DNA from: Hymenobacter edaphi
Lineage (GTDB): Bacteria; Bacteroidota; Bacteroidia; Cytophagales; Hymenobacteraceae
Assembly (NCBI RefSeq): GCF_003258365.1
Contig: NZ_QHKM01000003.1
Location: forward strand, 186,001-250,000
DNA: 64,000 bases
Reading direction: 5' to 3'
Numbering within the stretch: position 1 is the first letter of the stretch; each line of letters begins with the position of its first letter. A program made the position numbers and the translations under genes. Shown piece after piece: positions 27,862-36,839 of the stretch. Below the pieces are notes generated by a model. The model was given only the letters and a program-made list of their open reading frames with translations, made no database searches and was not told the DNA's origin.

Positions 27862-29199
27862 ATGTCCCTACCTCGACGCATCCTATACGCCTTGCTGCTG
27901 GTGGGTTTTGCCGTGTCGGTGGCGGCTGTGCTGCTGGCCCGCAAGGAGGTGCCCGTGCCGCAGCTGAAGGAGCGCCGCGGCGCCCTGGCCATCGGCGGCG
28001 AGTGGCTGAACACCAAGCAGGCCGTAGCGGGCCTGCAGGAGCGCCTGCGCCGCAACCCCGACGACCACGAATCCCGCCTGCAGCTGGCCCAGGCCTACGT
28101 GCAGGAAAGCCGCGTGACCGGCGACCATACCTACTACGACGCGGCGGCGCTCAAGCTCGTGGACGAGGTGCTGCGCCGGCGCCCCGACGATTTTGAGGCC
28201 CTGTGCACCAAGGCCGTCATCAGCCTCTCGCAGCACCACTTCGGGCAGGGCCTGACGCTGGCTGAGCACGCGGCCGAGCTGAACCCCTACAACGGCTTCG
28301 TGCAGGGCCTGCTCTGCGATGCGCACCTGGAACTGGGCCACTACCCCGCCGCCATCAAGGCCGCCGACCGCATGAACGAGCTGCGCCCCGACCTGCGGGC
28401 ATACTCGCGCGTGTCGTACCTGCGCGAAATACACGGCGACGTGGGGGGCGCCCGGGAAGCCATGGACCTGGCCGTGCGGGCCGGCGTGCCCGGCCTGGAA
28501 CAAACCGAGTGGTGCCGCGTGATGCTCGGCCGCCTCTACGAAGATTCCGGTGACCTGACCCGTGCCACCGCGGCCTACCGCCAGGCCCTGCAGACGCGCC
28601 CCGGCTACGCCTACGCCCAGGCCGGTATGGCCCGCGTGGCCCGCACCCGCGGCGACTACAACACCGCCATCCGCCTGCTCAAACAGGCCCGCGCCCAGGT
28701 ACGCGACTTCGCCTTCGACGACGAGCTGACCGACCTGTACCGCCTCAACGACCAGCCTACGCAGGCCGATGCGTCGGCCCGCAACGTTATCAAGCAGCTG
28801 CAGGCCCACGCCAACACCAACGACGAGGAAGACGGGCAGGGCCACTACACCGACCGGGAGCTGGCCTACGCCTACCTCAAGGCCGGCGACCTGGACCAGG
28901 CCCTCACGCACGCCCAAACCGAGTACGAGCGGCGTCCGGCCAACATCGACGTGTGCGAAACCATGGCCTGGGTGCACTACAAGCGCGGCGACTATGCCGA
29001 AGCCCGCAAGTACATGACGCAGGCCCTGCGCACCAACTGCCGCAACCCCCAGCTGCTCTACCGCGCCGGCTGCATTGCCCTGCGCAACGGCGAAGTGGCC
29101 CGGGGCGAGTCGTGGCTGCGGCAGGCCCGCGAGCAGAACCCCAACTTCCGGCCCGACCCGACCGACCCCACGCTGCCGCCGCTGGTGGCCCGCCGCTGA
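27862..29199 (+). CDS. Membrane-anchored TPR protein
   Basis: The 445-residue protein has an N-terminal hydrophobic segment (about residues 6-25, ILYALLLVGFAVSVAAVLLA) and then a series of tetratricopeptide-like helices. Examples are NPDDHESRLQLAQAYVQESR, YEDSGDLTRATAAYRQALQT and YKRGDYAEARKYMTQALRT. It is probably anchored in the membrane with the repeats in the periplasm. It contains no catalytic motif and probably acts as a protein-interaction scaffold. It lies between the DUF4331 gene and the HupE-like gene, 27 nt before the latter, consistent with one operon. Confidence 0.85.
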   Translation: MSLPRRILYALLLVGFAVSVAAVLLARKEVPVPQLKERRGALAIGGEWLNTKQAVAGLQERLRRNPDDHESRLQLAQAYVQESRVTGDHTYYDAAALKLVDEVLRRRPDDFEALCTKAVISLSQHHFGQGLTLAEHAAELNPYNGFVQGLLCDAHLELGHYPAAIKAADRMNELRPDLRAYSRVSYLREIHGDVGGAREAMDLAVRAGVPGLEQTEWCRVMLGRLYEDSGDLTRATAAYRQALQTRPGYAYAQAGMARVARTRGDYNTAIRLLKQARAQVRDFAFDDELTDLYRLNDQPTQADASARNVIKQLQAHANTNDEEDGQGHYTDRELAYAYLKAGDLDQALTHAQTEYERRPANIDVCETMAWVHYKRGDYAEARKYMTQALRTNCRNPQLLYRAGCIALRNGEVARGESWLRQAREQNPNFRPDPTDPTLPPLVARR

Positions 29200-29226
29200 T
29201 CCGCCCCGCTCGCCCAAGAAGCTGCG

Positions 29227-29922
29227 ATGAAACCGCTTGCCTTTTCGCTCCGCGCCGGGGCCTTGCTCACCGGGGTGCTCTTCCTGCCGCTGCTGGCCGG
29301 AGCGCACCCGTTCAGCAACGTCGACATCAGCTCCCTCTCGCGGCCCCAGGCCGTGTGGGGCTACCTGCAGCTGGGCTTTCAGCACATCATCCCGCTCTCG
29401 GCCGACATGGCCTGGGGCCTCGACCACATCCTGTTCATCGTGAGCCTGTTTGTGCTGGAGCCGCGCCTGAAGCCGGTGCTGCTGCAGGCCACGGCCTTCA
29501 CGGTGGCCCACAGCATCACGCTGGGCCTGGCCGCCGCCGGGCTGATTTCGGTGGACGCGGGCGTGGTGGAGCCGCTGATTGCCTTGTCCATCCTGTTCGT
29601 GGCCCTCGAAAACCTGATTACCGACCGACTGCGGCCCTGGCGGCTGGCGGTGGTGTTCGGCTTCGGGCTGCTGCACGGGCTGGGCTTTGCCGGCATCCTG
29701 CGCGACATCGGCCTGCCCCGGCACCTGTTCTACGAAGCCCTGGTGAGCTTCAACGTGGGCGTGGAGCTGGGCCAGGTCAGCATCATTTTGCTCTGCTGGC
29801 TGATTATCGGCTGGTGGACGGCCCCGAAGCCCTGGTACAAGCAGCGCGTGCTCATGCCCATGTCGGTGTGCATTGCGCTGGTGGCCGCCTGGTGGACGGT
29901 CGAGCGGGTGTTCTTCGTCTGA
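29227..29922 (+). CDS. HupE/UreJ-family membrane protein
   Basis: The 231-residue protein has a signal peptide ending LAGAHPFSN and about six membrane helices. Conserved histidines lie in or near the helices: His27, His53 (GFQHII), His67 (GLDHILFI), His95 (VAHSITLG) and His150 (FGLLHGLGFA). This pattern is that of HupE/UreJ_2 proteins, some of which transport nickel or cobalt for hydrogenase or urease. No hydrogenase or urease gene is in the window. Its position beside a TonB receptor suggests it moves a metal across the inner membrane, which is inference. Confidence 0.88.
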   Translation: MKPLAFSLRAGALLTGVLFLPLLAGAHPFSNVDISSLSRPQAVWGYLQLGFQHIIPLSADMAWGLDHILFIVSLFVLEPRLKPVLLQATAFTVAHSITLGLAAAGLISVDAGVVEPLIALSILFVALENLITDRLRPWRLAVVFGFGLLHGLGFAGILRDIGLPRHLFYEALVSFNVGVELGQVSIILLCWLIIGWWTAPKPWYKQRVLMPMSVCIALVAAWWTVERVFFV

Positions 29923-30070
29923 CGCCGCGCGGGCGTGGTCCGATTGTTCCAGGCCGTGGTCTGATTGATTCCCCGAGCCGGCTTTTCGCCCGCTTCCTCA
30001 CTCATGAATGGCTGCTGGCGCCAGAACAACCAGTTATCTAGCCATTCACCCATTTAACAATTCAACGAAA

Positions 30071-30466
30071 ATGCGTCAGGCCTTCATCGTGCTGCTGCTG
30101 CTCAACTACCTGCTGGTGGTGGCGTGCGGCTGCGTGGGCCGGCGCACGGATGACTGGGAGCGGTACCGGCCCAAACGGGCCTACGTGCACCGCGCCACCT
30201 GCCAGCGCGACAACGCGCTGCGCCTCGACTGCTTCGACCGCTGCAACGGCGACCAGCACCGCTGGACGCCCCGGCAGGCCGGCGAAGATATCTGGCACCA
30301 CATTGCGGCTCAAGTGAACGGCACGGACGTGCACTTGCTGGCGGAAACAGCACTGCTGCCGCCGCGCCCGGCCCCGCGCCAGCCCCGGCCCACCTTCCCG
30401 AGGTGGACGCCCGCGCTGGCCCTGGGCCTGTTGGCTGAGCCCGACGCGCCACCCAGGCGGGGATAA
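30071..30466 (+). CDS. Small Cys-rich exported or membrane-anchored protein
   Basis: From the ATG at 30071 the product is 131 residues. It opens with a hydrophobic segment ending in CGC (Cys19, Cys21), so it could be a lipoprotein or retained by a signal anchor. The segment CQRDNALRLDCFDRCNGDQH (Cys44, Cys54, Cys58) recalls the short Bacteroidota proteins with a C-x9-C-x3-C arrangement that often precede TonB receptors in metal loci. The Pro/Arg-rich C-terminus is not conserved-looking. A metal-handling role is inferred from these Cys residues and the position before the receptor gene. Confidence 0.6.
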   Translation: MRQAFIVLLLLNYLLVVACGCVGRRTDDWERYRPKRAYVHRATCQRDNALRLDCFDRCNGDQHRWTPRQAGEDIWHHIAAQVNGTDVHLLAETALLPPRPAPRQPRPTFPRWTPALALGLLAEPDAPPRRG

Positions 30467-30632
30467 GACCCCGGATGCCTACCGGCCCAGAGGCCGGGCA
30501 GCCGTCCGTTCCCGGCCCAATCCACCCGCCTGCTTGCCGCGGAAGGTTGGGCGCCCGTCTTATTCTCGTCACCCGACGACCGGCTGGCCGCCGCGCAACC
30601 GCGGGCCGGCCCGGCGTCACTGCGTTGCCGCT

Positions 30633-32945
30633 ATGCCCTTACTGCTACGCTTCGGCTGCCCGACCCGGCGGCCCGGCTTGCTGTTGCTTTTCCTGATTGT
30701 GCTGTCGGCTGCGGCCGCGCGCGCCCAAACGCTGGCCACCCTGCGCGGCTCGGTGCTCGATTCGACCTCGCACCGCCCGCTGCCGGGCGTGACGGTGCGC
30801 CTCGACGGCCGCCCCGCCGACGGAGCCACCTCCGACGCCCTGGGCCGCTTCCGCCTCGGTGGGCTGCCCGCGGGCACGTATCAGGTGCGCGTGTCGGCGC
30901 TGGGCTACCGCAGCCAGACCGCGGCCCTGACCGTGGCCGCCACCGGCGCCGCGCCCGAGCCCCTGACCCTGGCGCTGGTGCCCACCGCCCTGCAGCTGGC
31001 CGAAGTCACCGTGGCCCAGCCCCGCGACCTGAACCAGAGCGTGGCCGCCATCAGCGGCATCGACCGGCAGCTGCGGCCCGTCAACTCGGCCCAGGACCTG
31101 CTGCGGCTGGTGCCGGGGCTGTTCATTGCCCAGCACGCGGGCGGGGGCAAGGCCGAGCAGATTTTTCTGCGCGGCTTCGACGTGGACCACGGCACCGACT
31201 TCGCCGTGAGCATCGACGGCATGCCGGTGAACATGGTGTCGCACGCGCACGGGCAGGGCTACGCCGACTTTCACTTCGTCATTCCCGAGGTAGTGGAGCA
31301 GCTGCGCGTGTACAAAGGCCCGTATTCGGCCCGCTTCGGGGATTTTGCCACGGCCGGCGCCGGCGAATTCACCACCAAAACCAGCCTGGAGCAAAGCCAG
31401 GTGAAGCTGGAAGTCGGTCGCTTCGACACGCGCCGGGCGGTGCTGCTGCTCGATTTGCTGGGCAAGAACGGGCACCTGTTCAGCCCGCGCGGCCGCGAAA
31501 GCGCCTACCTGGCCGCCGAGTACAACTTCACTAACTCGTATTTCGAGCAGAAGCAGCACTTCAACCGTTTCAACGGCCTGCTCAAGTACACCGGGCAGCT
31601 GTCGGAGCGCGCCACGCTGGCGGTGAGCGGCTGGCACTTCAACTCGCGCTGGGACGCCTCGGGCCAGGTGCCGGAGCGCGCCATCCGGGAGGGCCTGATT
31701 ACCCGCTTTGGCTCCATCGACCCGACCGAGGGCGGCAACACGGCCCGCAGCAATGCCAACGTGCAGCTCACGGTGGATTTGCCCCACGACGCGGTGCTCA
31801 CCCAGCAGGCGTACTACTCGCGCTACGGCTTCAACCTGTACTCCAACTTCACCTTCTTCCGCGACAACCCCACGGACGGGGACCAGATTCGGCAGAACGA
31901 GGCGCGCCACCTGGCCGGCTACCGCGGCACCTACGAGCGGGGCTTCGCCGTGGGCGGCCGCACCCTGCGCACCACGCTCGGCCTCGGTACCCGCTTCGAC
32001 GACGTGGACCTGGCCCTGCGCCACGCCGTGCGCCGCCGCGTGACGGATACGCTCGTCAGCGGCCGGGTGCAGGAGCAGGGCTACTTCACCTGGCTCGACG
32101 CCACGCTGCCGCTGTCGGACCGCCTCACGCTGAACGCCGCCGCCCGCCTCGATTACTTCCGCTTCCGCTTCCGCGAAGACCGGGTGGACTCCCTCTCGGG
32201 CCGGGCCGGCAAAGCCCGCGTCAGCCCCAAGCTGAACCTGTACTACCAGCTCAGCCCGGCCGTGCAGCTGTTTGCGCGCTCCGGCTTCGGCTTTCACTCC
32301 AACGACGCCCGCTCGGTGGTGCTCAACCGCGCCGGCGCCCTGCCGCGGGCCATCGGCTACGAAGTCGGCTCGAACTTCAAGCCCGTGCCCGAGCTGGTGG
32401 TGAACCTGGCCGTGTGGGCCCTGCACCTGCAGGACGAGCTGATCTACGTGGGCGACGAGGCCGTGGTGGAAAGCGCCGGCCGCACCCGCCGCCTGGGCGT
32501 CGACGTGGCCGTGCGCTACCAGCTCACGCCCGCCCTCTTCGCCGACGTGGACCTGAACCTGAACCACGGCCGCTCGGTGGACGACCCCCGGGGCGAAAAC
32601 TACATTCCGCTGGCGCCCAGCCGCACCAGCATCGGCGGCCTGACCTGGAAACGACCCAACGGCCTGAGCGCCAGCCTGCGCTACCGCCACGTCGACAGCC
32701 GCCCGGCCAACGAGGACAACTCGGTGCGCGCCCGCGGCTACACCCTCGTCGACGCCGTGGCCAGCTACACCCACCGCCGCTACCAGCTGGGCCTGACGGT
32801 GGAAAACCTACTGAACGTGGACTGGAACGAGGCTCAGTTCGACACCGAAAGCCAGCTGCGCGGCGAGGCCGCCCCCGTTTCGGAGCTGCACTTCACGCCC
32901 GGCACCCCGTTCTTCGCCAAGCTGACAGGCAGCTTCTTTTTCTAG
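30633..32945 (+). CDS. TonB-dependent outer membrane receptor with His-rich plug
   Basis: The 770-residue protein has a signal peptide (to about residue 34, AAARAQ). A CarboxypepD_reg-like domain (about 36-115, LRGSVLDSTSHRPLPGVTV) follows, then a plug (about 130-255) and a ~500-residue beta-barrel ending LHFTPGTPFFAKLTGSFFF with the terminal aromatic residue. The plug contains IAQHAGGGKAEQIFLRGFDV and VSHAHGQGYADFHF (about 201-214), with several His that could contact a metal or metal complex. The receptor uses TonB energy for uptake through the outer membrane. It ends the DUF4331-TPR-HupE cluster. The substrate is unknown. Confidence 0.92.
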   Translation: MPLLLRFGCPTRRPGLLLLFLIVLSAAAARAQTLATLRGSVLDSTSHRPLPGVTVRLDGRPADGATSDALGRFRLGGLPAGTYQVRVSALGYRSQTAALTVAATGAAPEPLTLALVPTALQLAEVTVAQPRDLNQSVAAISGIDRQLRPVNSAQDLLRLVPGLFIAQHAGGGKAEQIFLRGFDVDHGTDFAVSIDGMPVNMVSHAHGQGYADFHFVIPEVVEQLRVYKGPYSARFGDFATAGAGEFTTKTSLEQSQVKLEVGRFDTRRAVLLLDLLGKNGHLFSPRGRESAYLAAEYNFTNSYFEQKQHFNRFNGLLKYTGQLSERATLAVSGWHFNSRWDASGQVPERAIREGLITRFGSIDPTEGGNTARSNANVQLTVDLPHDAVLTQQAYYSRYGFNLYSNFTFFRDNPTDGDQIRQNEARHLAGYRGTYERGFAVGGRTLRTTLGLGTRFDDVDLALRHAVRRRVTDTLVSGRVQEQGYFTWLDATLPLSDRLTLNAAARLDYFRFRFREDRVDSLSGRAGKARVSPKLNLYYQLSPAVQLFARSGFGFHSNDARSVVLNRAGALPRAIGYEVGSNFKPVPELVVNLAVWALHLQDELIYVGDEAVVESAGRTRRLGVDVAVRYQLTPALFADVDLNLNHGRSVDDPRGENYIPLAPSRTSIGGLTWKRPNGLSASLRYRHVDSRPANEDNSVRARGYTLVDAVASYTHRRYQLGLTVENLLNVDWNEAQFDTESQLRGEAAPVSELHFTPGTPFFAKLTGSFFF

Positions 32946-33109
32946 AGGCTGTTATTGCCAAGCCCGCCAAATACACGTTGCCGGCCGCATCGGGGGCCGT
33001 AGCCATCGGGAAACATCAGCAAGGACTGCCGCGCGGGCGCTGCTGGGGCCATACGCCGGCAACGGGCACGACACCCCAAACGACCCGGCCTGCCGCCCGC
33101 AAAAGCAAA

Positions 33110-33138
33110 AAGCCGCTTCCAGGTTTTGGAAGCGGCTT
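33110..33138 (-). terminator. Terminator of the amylase gene
   Basis: AAGCCGCTTCC (33110-33120) pairs with GGAAGCGGCTT (33128-33138). On the minus strand the stem is followed by TTTTTGCTTTT. It lies 23 nt after the stop codon. Confidence 0.85.
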
Positions 33139-33161
33139 AGTGGGGTGCAAGTGAACCGTGC

Positions 33162-35537
33162 TTACTTCACCACCAGCTTGCGCGTGAGGTGCAGCTCGGG
33201 CACGCTCACCGTGTACACGCCGGCGGGCAGCTGCCGGGCCGGTTGCAGGCGCGTGGTGGTCGAGCCGGGGTAAAGTTTTAAAGCTTCCTGGTGCACGCGG
33301 CGGCCGGTCAAATCGTGCAGCTGCAGCGTTACCGTCTGCTCCTCGGGCGCCACCAGCGTCAGCTCGATGCGGTCGGCGGCCGTCGGGTTCGGGTACAGCT
33401 GCAGGTCGGCGGCCACGTTCAGCTTGGCATCGGCCGTGCTGGTAACGGTGGCGCTACGGCCGGCCGTGGCGGTGTTGATGACGGTCGGCGCTGTGTAGGT
33501 CACTTTCACGAAGGCCGGCTGGGCCGGGTTGGTGGTGGCGTTCTGGCGGGCGCGCAGCGTAATCCAGCCGTCTGCGGTGGGCGTGTAGGTGCCCGTGAGC
33601 GTGCCGGTGCCCGTCTTGCTGCTCACCAGCGTGCCGGCCGCGTTGTAGAGGCCCACCACCAGCGAGTAGGCGCCGTTGGAGGGAAACAGGTTGTAGCTCA
33701 CCGTCTTGTTGGCCGCCACGTAGATGCGGCCGGCCGTGCGCCAGGCCGTCGACGAGGCCGGCAGCTTGCCGCCCTGGCCCAGGGAGCGGGTGTCCCGGTC
33801 GCCGAGGTCGTCGTTCAGCTCCCATTCCTGCGTCGTGCTCATGGCGGCGCGCACGTAGTTGGTGCCGATGTTCACCGGGGCCCACACCGAGTAGCCGCGG
33901 CGGCCGGCGGTGGCCGTGCCGTTGCAGGGCGGGGTGTTGATGCTCACCGTCTGCGAGCCGCTCACCGTCACGGTGGCCGTGCCGTTGGCGCCGGAGTAGT
34001 CCTTCAACACCGTGCCCGGGGCGAAGTCGCACGACACCGTGTTGTTCTGCCAGGCCGAGAAGTTGTCGTTGATGCCGATGAGGGCCTTGGTGCTGCGCTC
34101 GATGACGAGGTGGTCGGCGGCCTGGTAGCGCACCTTGTAGGCCCCGTCCTTGAAGCGCAGGTTCTGGTGGCACCAGATCAGGTTTTCCAGGTCCGAGCGC
34201 GTGGGCAGGTCGGTGGTATTGGTCGGCTTGTGCGAGAAGCGTTTGCCGGTGTTGCCCACGTTGAAGAGGTCCTCAAAGAAAATCTGCGGGGAGCCGTCGA
34301 GGGCCAGCGCGGCGGCGTAGGTGGCCGAGAGGCGCGGGTCAAACGGGTCGATGTGCGGGGCCAGTTCCGAGCCGGTGTTCCAGCCGGTGTAGTTGCCGGT
34401 GCTGCCAGTCTGGGGCCGGAACGTGTCGTGGTTGTTCACGAAGGGCACCGTGCGGTGCACGTACTGCCCGCCGATGTTGACCACCCGCGTGCCCTGCTGG
34501 TAGCCCGGCAACGAGCCGAGGTCGAAGTTGCCGCCGCCGCTGACGATGCTGTAGAGCCCGTTGCGCAGCCCGAAATCAAAGGTGCCCGCGCGGTTCTGTA
34601 CGTTGGTGCACCACTGGTCGAGCTGGGAGCCGCCGCCTACCCATTCGCCCACGGCGTACATGCCCGCGCCGCCCGAGGCCCAGCCGGCGTTGCTCTGCAG
34701 GTTATACAGGAAATCTTCGGTGGCGAAGTCCGGGAAGTGCTTCACCGCGTCGAGGCGCACGCCGTCGAAGCCTACCTGCTTTTTATACCAGATCAGCCAG
34801 TTGCGGGCCCCGGTGCGCATATAATCGGCCGTCTGCGCGGGGTTGAAGGTGGCGTTGGAGCTGCTGCCGTAAGAGCCGGAGTAGTAGCTCACATCGGGCC
34901 CGAAATACACCGCGTTCCAGTCGCCGGAAGTAGAATTATTGCCGGGGTTGGGGTTGAAGTTCTGCCAGTTCTTGGGCCAGCGGCCCGAGCGCGCCAGGTA
35001 GTTGGCGGCGTCCTCGGCGGAGGCCGGCGTGTTGTAGGAGACGTAACGGAAGTTTTTGTACTTACTCGTGTTGTAGTCTTCCCAGGCGGCTGGGTCCTGC
35101 CCGCCCGCGCCCGACTGCGAGCCGGCCCCGTCGACGTGGTTGAGCACCACGTCCTGCACCACTTCGATGCCGTTGGCGTGCAGCACGGCCACCATGCGCA
35201 GCAACTCATCCTTGGTGCCCAGGCGCGTGCCTACAAAGCCCTTTTGGTACTTGTCGCCGAGGTCGTAGTGGTCAAACGGGGAGTAGCCGTTGCCCTGGTT
35301 GCCGTTCTTGATGCTCGGCGGAATCCAGACCGCATCGACGCCCATGGCCTTGAGGCGGGGCGCCAGCTCGGCCAGGTAGTTGGCCCAGCCGTTGGGGTAG
35401 TTGGAGTTCCAGTAGTCCCACCAGAAGCCCTGGAGGACGACTTTGGATTGTGCCTGTGCGGGGGAGCCCAGCAGGAGGGCCACACCGACTGCGGCCAGCG
35501 TCCCCAGACGGGACGCGGTGCGCCAGATTTTCAGCAT
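33162..35537 (-). CDS. Secreted alpha-amylase (GH13) with T9SS sorting domain
   Basis: The ATG complement at 35537 gives 791 residues with a signal peptide (MLKIWRTASRLGTLAAVGVA to PAQAQ). The GH13 barrel shows DVVLNHVDG, the nucleophile Asp in FDGVRLDAVKHFP (about 262), the acid/base Glu in YAVGEWVGGG (about 298) and the transition-state Asp in FVNNHDTF (about 368). It should hydrolyse alpha-1,4-glucans outside the cell. A beta-rich domain follows. The last ~80 residues (LQLYPNPTAADRIELTL onward) are a T9SS type A sorting domain. The longer upstream frame is rejected because it buries the signal peptide. Confidence 0.94.
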   Translation of the reverse strand: MLKIWRTASRLGTLAAVGVALLLGSPAQAQSKVVLQGFWWDYWNSNYPNGWANYLAELAPRLKAMGVDAVWIPPSIKNGNQGNGYSPFDHYDLGDKYQKGFVGTRLGTKDELLRMVAVLHANGIEVVQDVVLNHVDGAGSQSGAGGQDPAAWEDYNTSKYKNFRYVSYNTPASAEDAANYLARSGRWPKNWQNFNPNPGNNSTSGDWNAVYFGPDVSYYSGSYGSSSNATFNPAQTADYMRTGARNWLIWYKKQVGFDGVRLDAVKHFPDFATEDFLYNLQSNAGWASGGAGMYAVGEWVGGGSQLDQWCTNVQNRAGTFDFGLRNGLYSIVSGGGNFDLGSLPGYQQGTRVVNIGGQYVHRTVPFVNNHDTFRPQTGSTGNYTGWNTGSELAPHIDPFDPRLSATYAAALALDGSPQIFFEDLFNVGNTGKRFSHKPTNTTDLPTRSDLENLIWCHQNLRFKDGAYKVRYQAADHLVIERSTKALIGINDNFSAWQNNTVSCDFAPGTVLKDYSGANGTATVTVSGSQTVSINTPPCNGTATAGRRGYSVWAPVNIGTNYVRAAMSTTQEWELNDDLGDRDTRSLGQGGKLPASSTAWRTAGRIYVAANKTVSYNLFPSNGAYSLVVGLYNAAGTLVSSKTGTGTLTGTYTPTADGWITLRARQNATTNPAQPAFVKVTYTAPTVINTATAGRSATVTSTADAKLNVAADLQLYPNPTAADRIELTLVAPEEQTVTLQLHDLTGRRVHQEALKLYPGSTTTRLQPARQLPAGVYTVSVPELHLTRKLVVK

Positions 35538-35779
35538 GAGTAAAGGTTGGGAATGCGGTAAGGGAAAAGGGACAGAACCGGGATGTGTGCACGCAAACCG
35601 GGGCGGTAAGTTGCGGAATATTTTTAGGTTCCACAATCGTTTGCGAAGGTTTTTAAGCCCCGGCGGAATCATCCGCGGCCCCGGCCCGTTGATAATATCA
35701 GTTGCAGCCTATATCGGGGCCGCATCGTATAGAGCCTAAACGGGCCGTAAGACCCTGTAGCCCAAACGAAACTCCTCCG

Positions 35780-36628
35780 ATGGAAAAGCATAATAGCGTC
35801 GTTCACCGCCTCCGTCTGAAAGTCAAGGCGCGCCGTCTGGCCCGCCGGGCGCTGCCGTTCGTGGCTTCTCTGTTCCTGGCTACGCCGCTGGCCGGGCCGG
35901 TGCGCACCACGCAGGCCCACGGGCACCAGCTGCCGGTGGCCCTTAGCCACCCCGCCGCGCCGTCGCCCGTCACGCTGCTTACCCAGGGCACGCGCCAGCT
36001 CTACAACGAGCTGAACCTGGGGCAGCAGGGCCTGAGCTTCGACGTGTTTGAGAAGGCCTACACCGGCTACCTGAATCTGCGCGCCGAGGACAAGCTCGAC
36101 CCCAGCCGCCAGTTGCTGGCCGTGGCCGATTTCGACCTGCCCAGCACCGAAAAGCGCCTGTGGGTGCTCGATCTGGACAAGAAGGCGGTGCTGTTTCACA
36201 CGCTGGTGGCCCACGGCCACAACTCCGGCGAAAACGTGGCCACCACTTTCTCCAACCAGAACGAGTCGAACATGAGCAGCCTGGGCTTCTACGTGACCGA
36301 TGCCGAGTACGTGGGCAAGCACGGCCGCTCTCTCAAGCTCGACGGCCAGGACCTGGGCTTCAACGACAACGCCCGCGAGCGGGCCGTGGTGATGCACGGC
36401 GCCGAGTACGTGAGCGAAGACTTTATCAAGCAGAACGGCCGCCTGGGCCGCAGCCTCGGTTGCCCGGCCCTGCCCATGGACCAGTACGCCCAGATCATCG
36501 ATACGCTCGGCAAGGGGGCCTGCCTGTTTCTGAACGGCAACGACCCCAGCTACCAGTCGCAGTACCTCGATACCGCTGAAGCGGCCCGCGTCTACGCGGC
36601 CGTCGACGGCGGCGGGCAGGCGGTGTAG
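35780..36628 (+). CDS. YkuD_2-family (murein L,D-transpeptidase-like) exported protein
   Basis: The ATG at 35780 gives 282 residues. A basic N-terminus and a hydrophobic stretch (ALPFVASLFLATPLAGPV) form a signal peptide without a lipobox Cys. The conserved core runs from YNELNLGQQGLSFDVFEKAY through VVMHGAEYVS (His about 204) to LGRSLGCPALP (Cys about 226), the YkuD_2 active-site pattern. It is a paralogue of the lipoprotein at 24383, with the same order of motifs but a free rather than lipid-anchored N-terminus. It is divergent from the amylase gene. The peptidoglycan role is inferred from the family. Confidence 0.87.
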   Translation: MEKHNSVVHRLRLKVKARRLARRALPFVASLFLATPLAGPVRTTQAHGHQLPVALSHPAAPSPVTLLTQGTRQLYNELNLGQQGLSFDVFEKAYTGYLNLRAEDKLDPSRQLLAVADFDLPSTEKRLWVLDLDKKAVLFHTLVAHGHNSGENVATTFSNQNESNMSSLGFYVTDAEYVGKHGRSLKLDGQDLGFNDNARERAVVMHGAEYVSEDFIKQNGRLGRSLGCPALPMDQYAQIIDTLGKGACLFLNGNDPSYQSQYLDTAEAARVYAAVDGGGQAV

Positions 36629-36678
36629 GCTTGAATCAGTAGTGAACGGGGCGCAGGCAGCTGCTTACCGACCCGTTG

Positions 36679-36720
36679 GCCCGGTGCGCGAGGATAGTCC
36701 TCAGCGCACCGGGCTTTTTT
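36679..36720 (+). terminator. Terminator after the second YkuD_2 gene
   Basis: GCCCGGTGCGC (36679-36689) pairs with 36704-36714, with an inner GAGGA/TCCTC stem (36690-36694 with 36698-36702) and a run of six T. It is a strong intrinsic terminator. Confidence 0.9.
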
Positions 36721-36839
36721 GGTGGAAAAGTGCAGCCGGCATCGGGGCTGGGCGGCTTACTGGCGCCGGAGGCTGAGCAAGCCGTCCGCGCCGGCGTACC
36801 GCGTAAGGAAGCTGGCGCCTTTCTTTGCGTACCGTGTTT

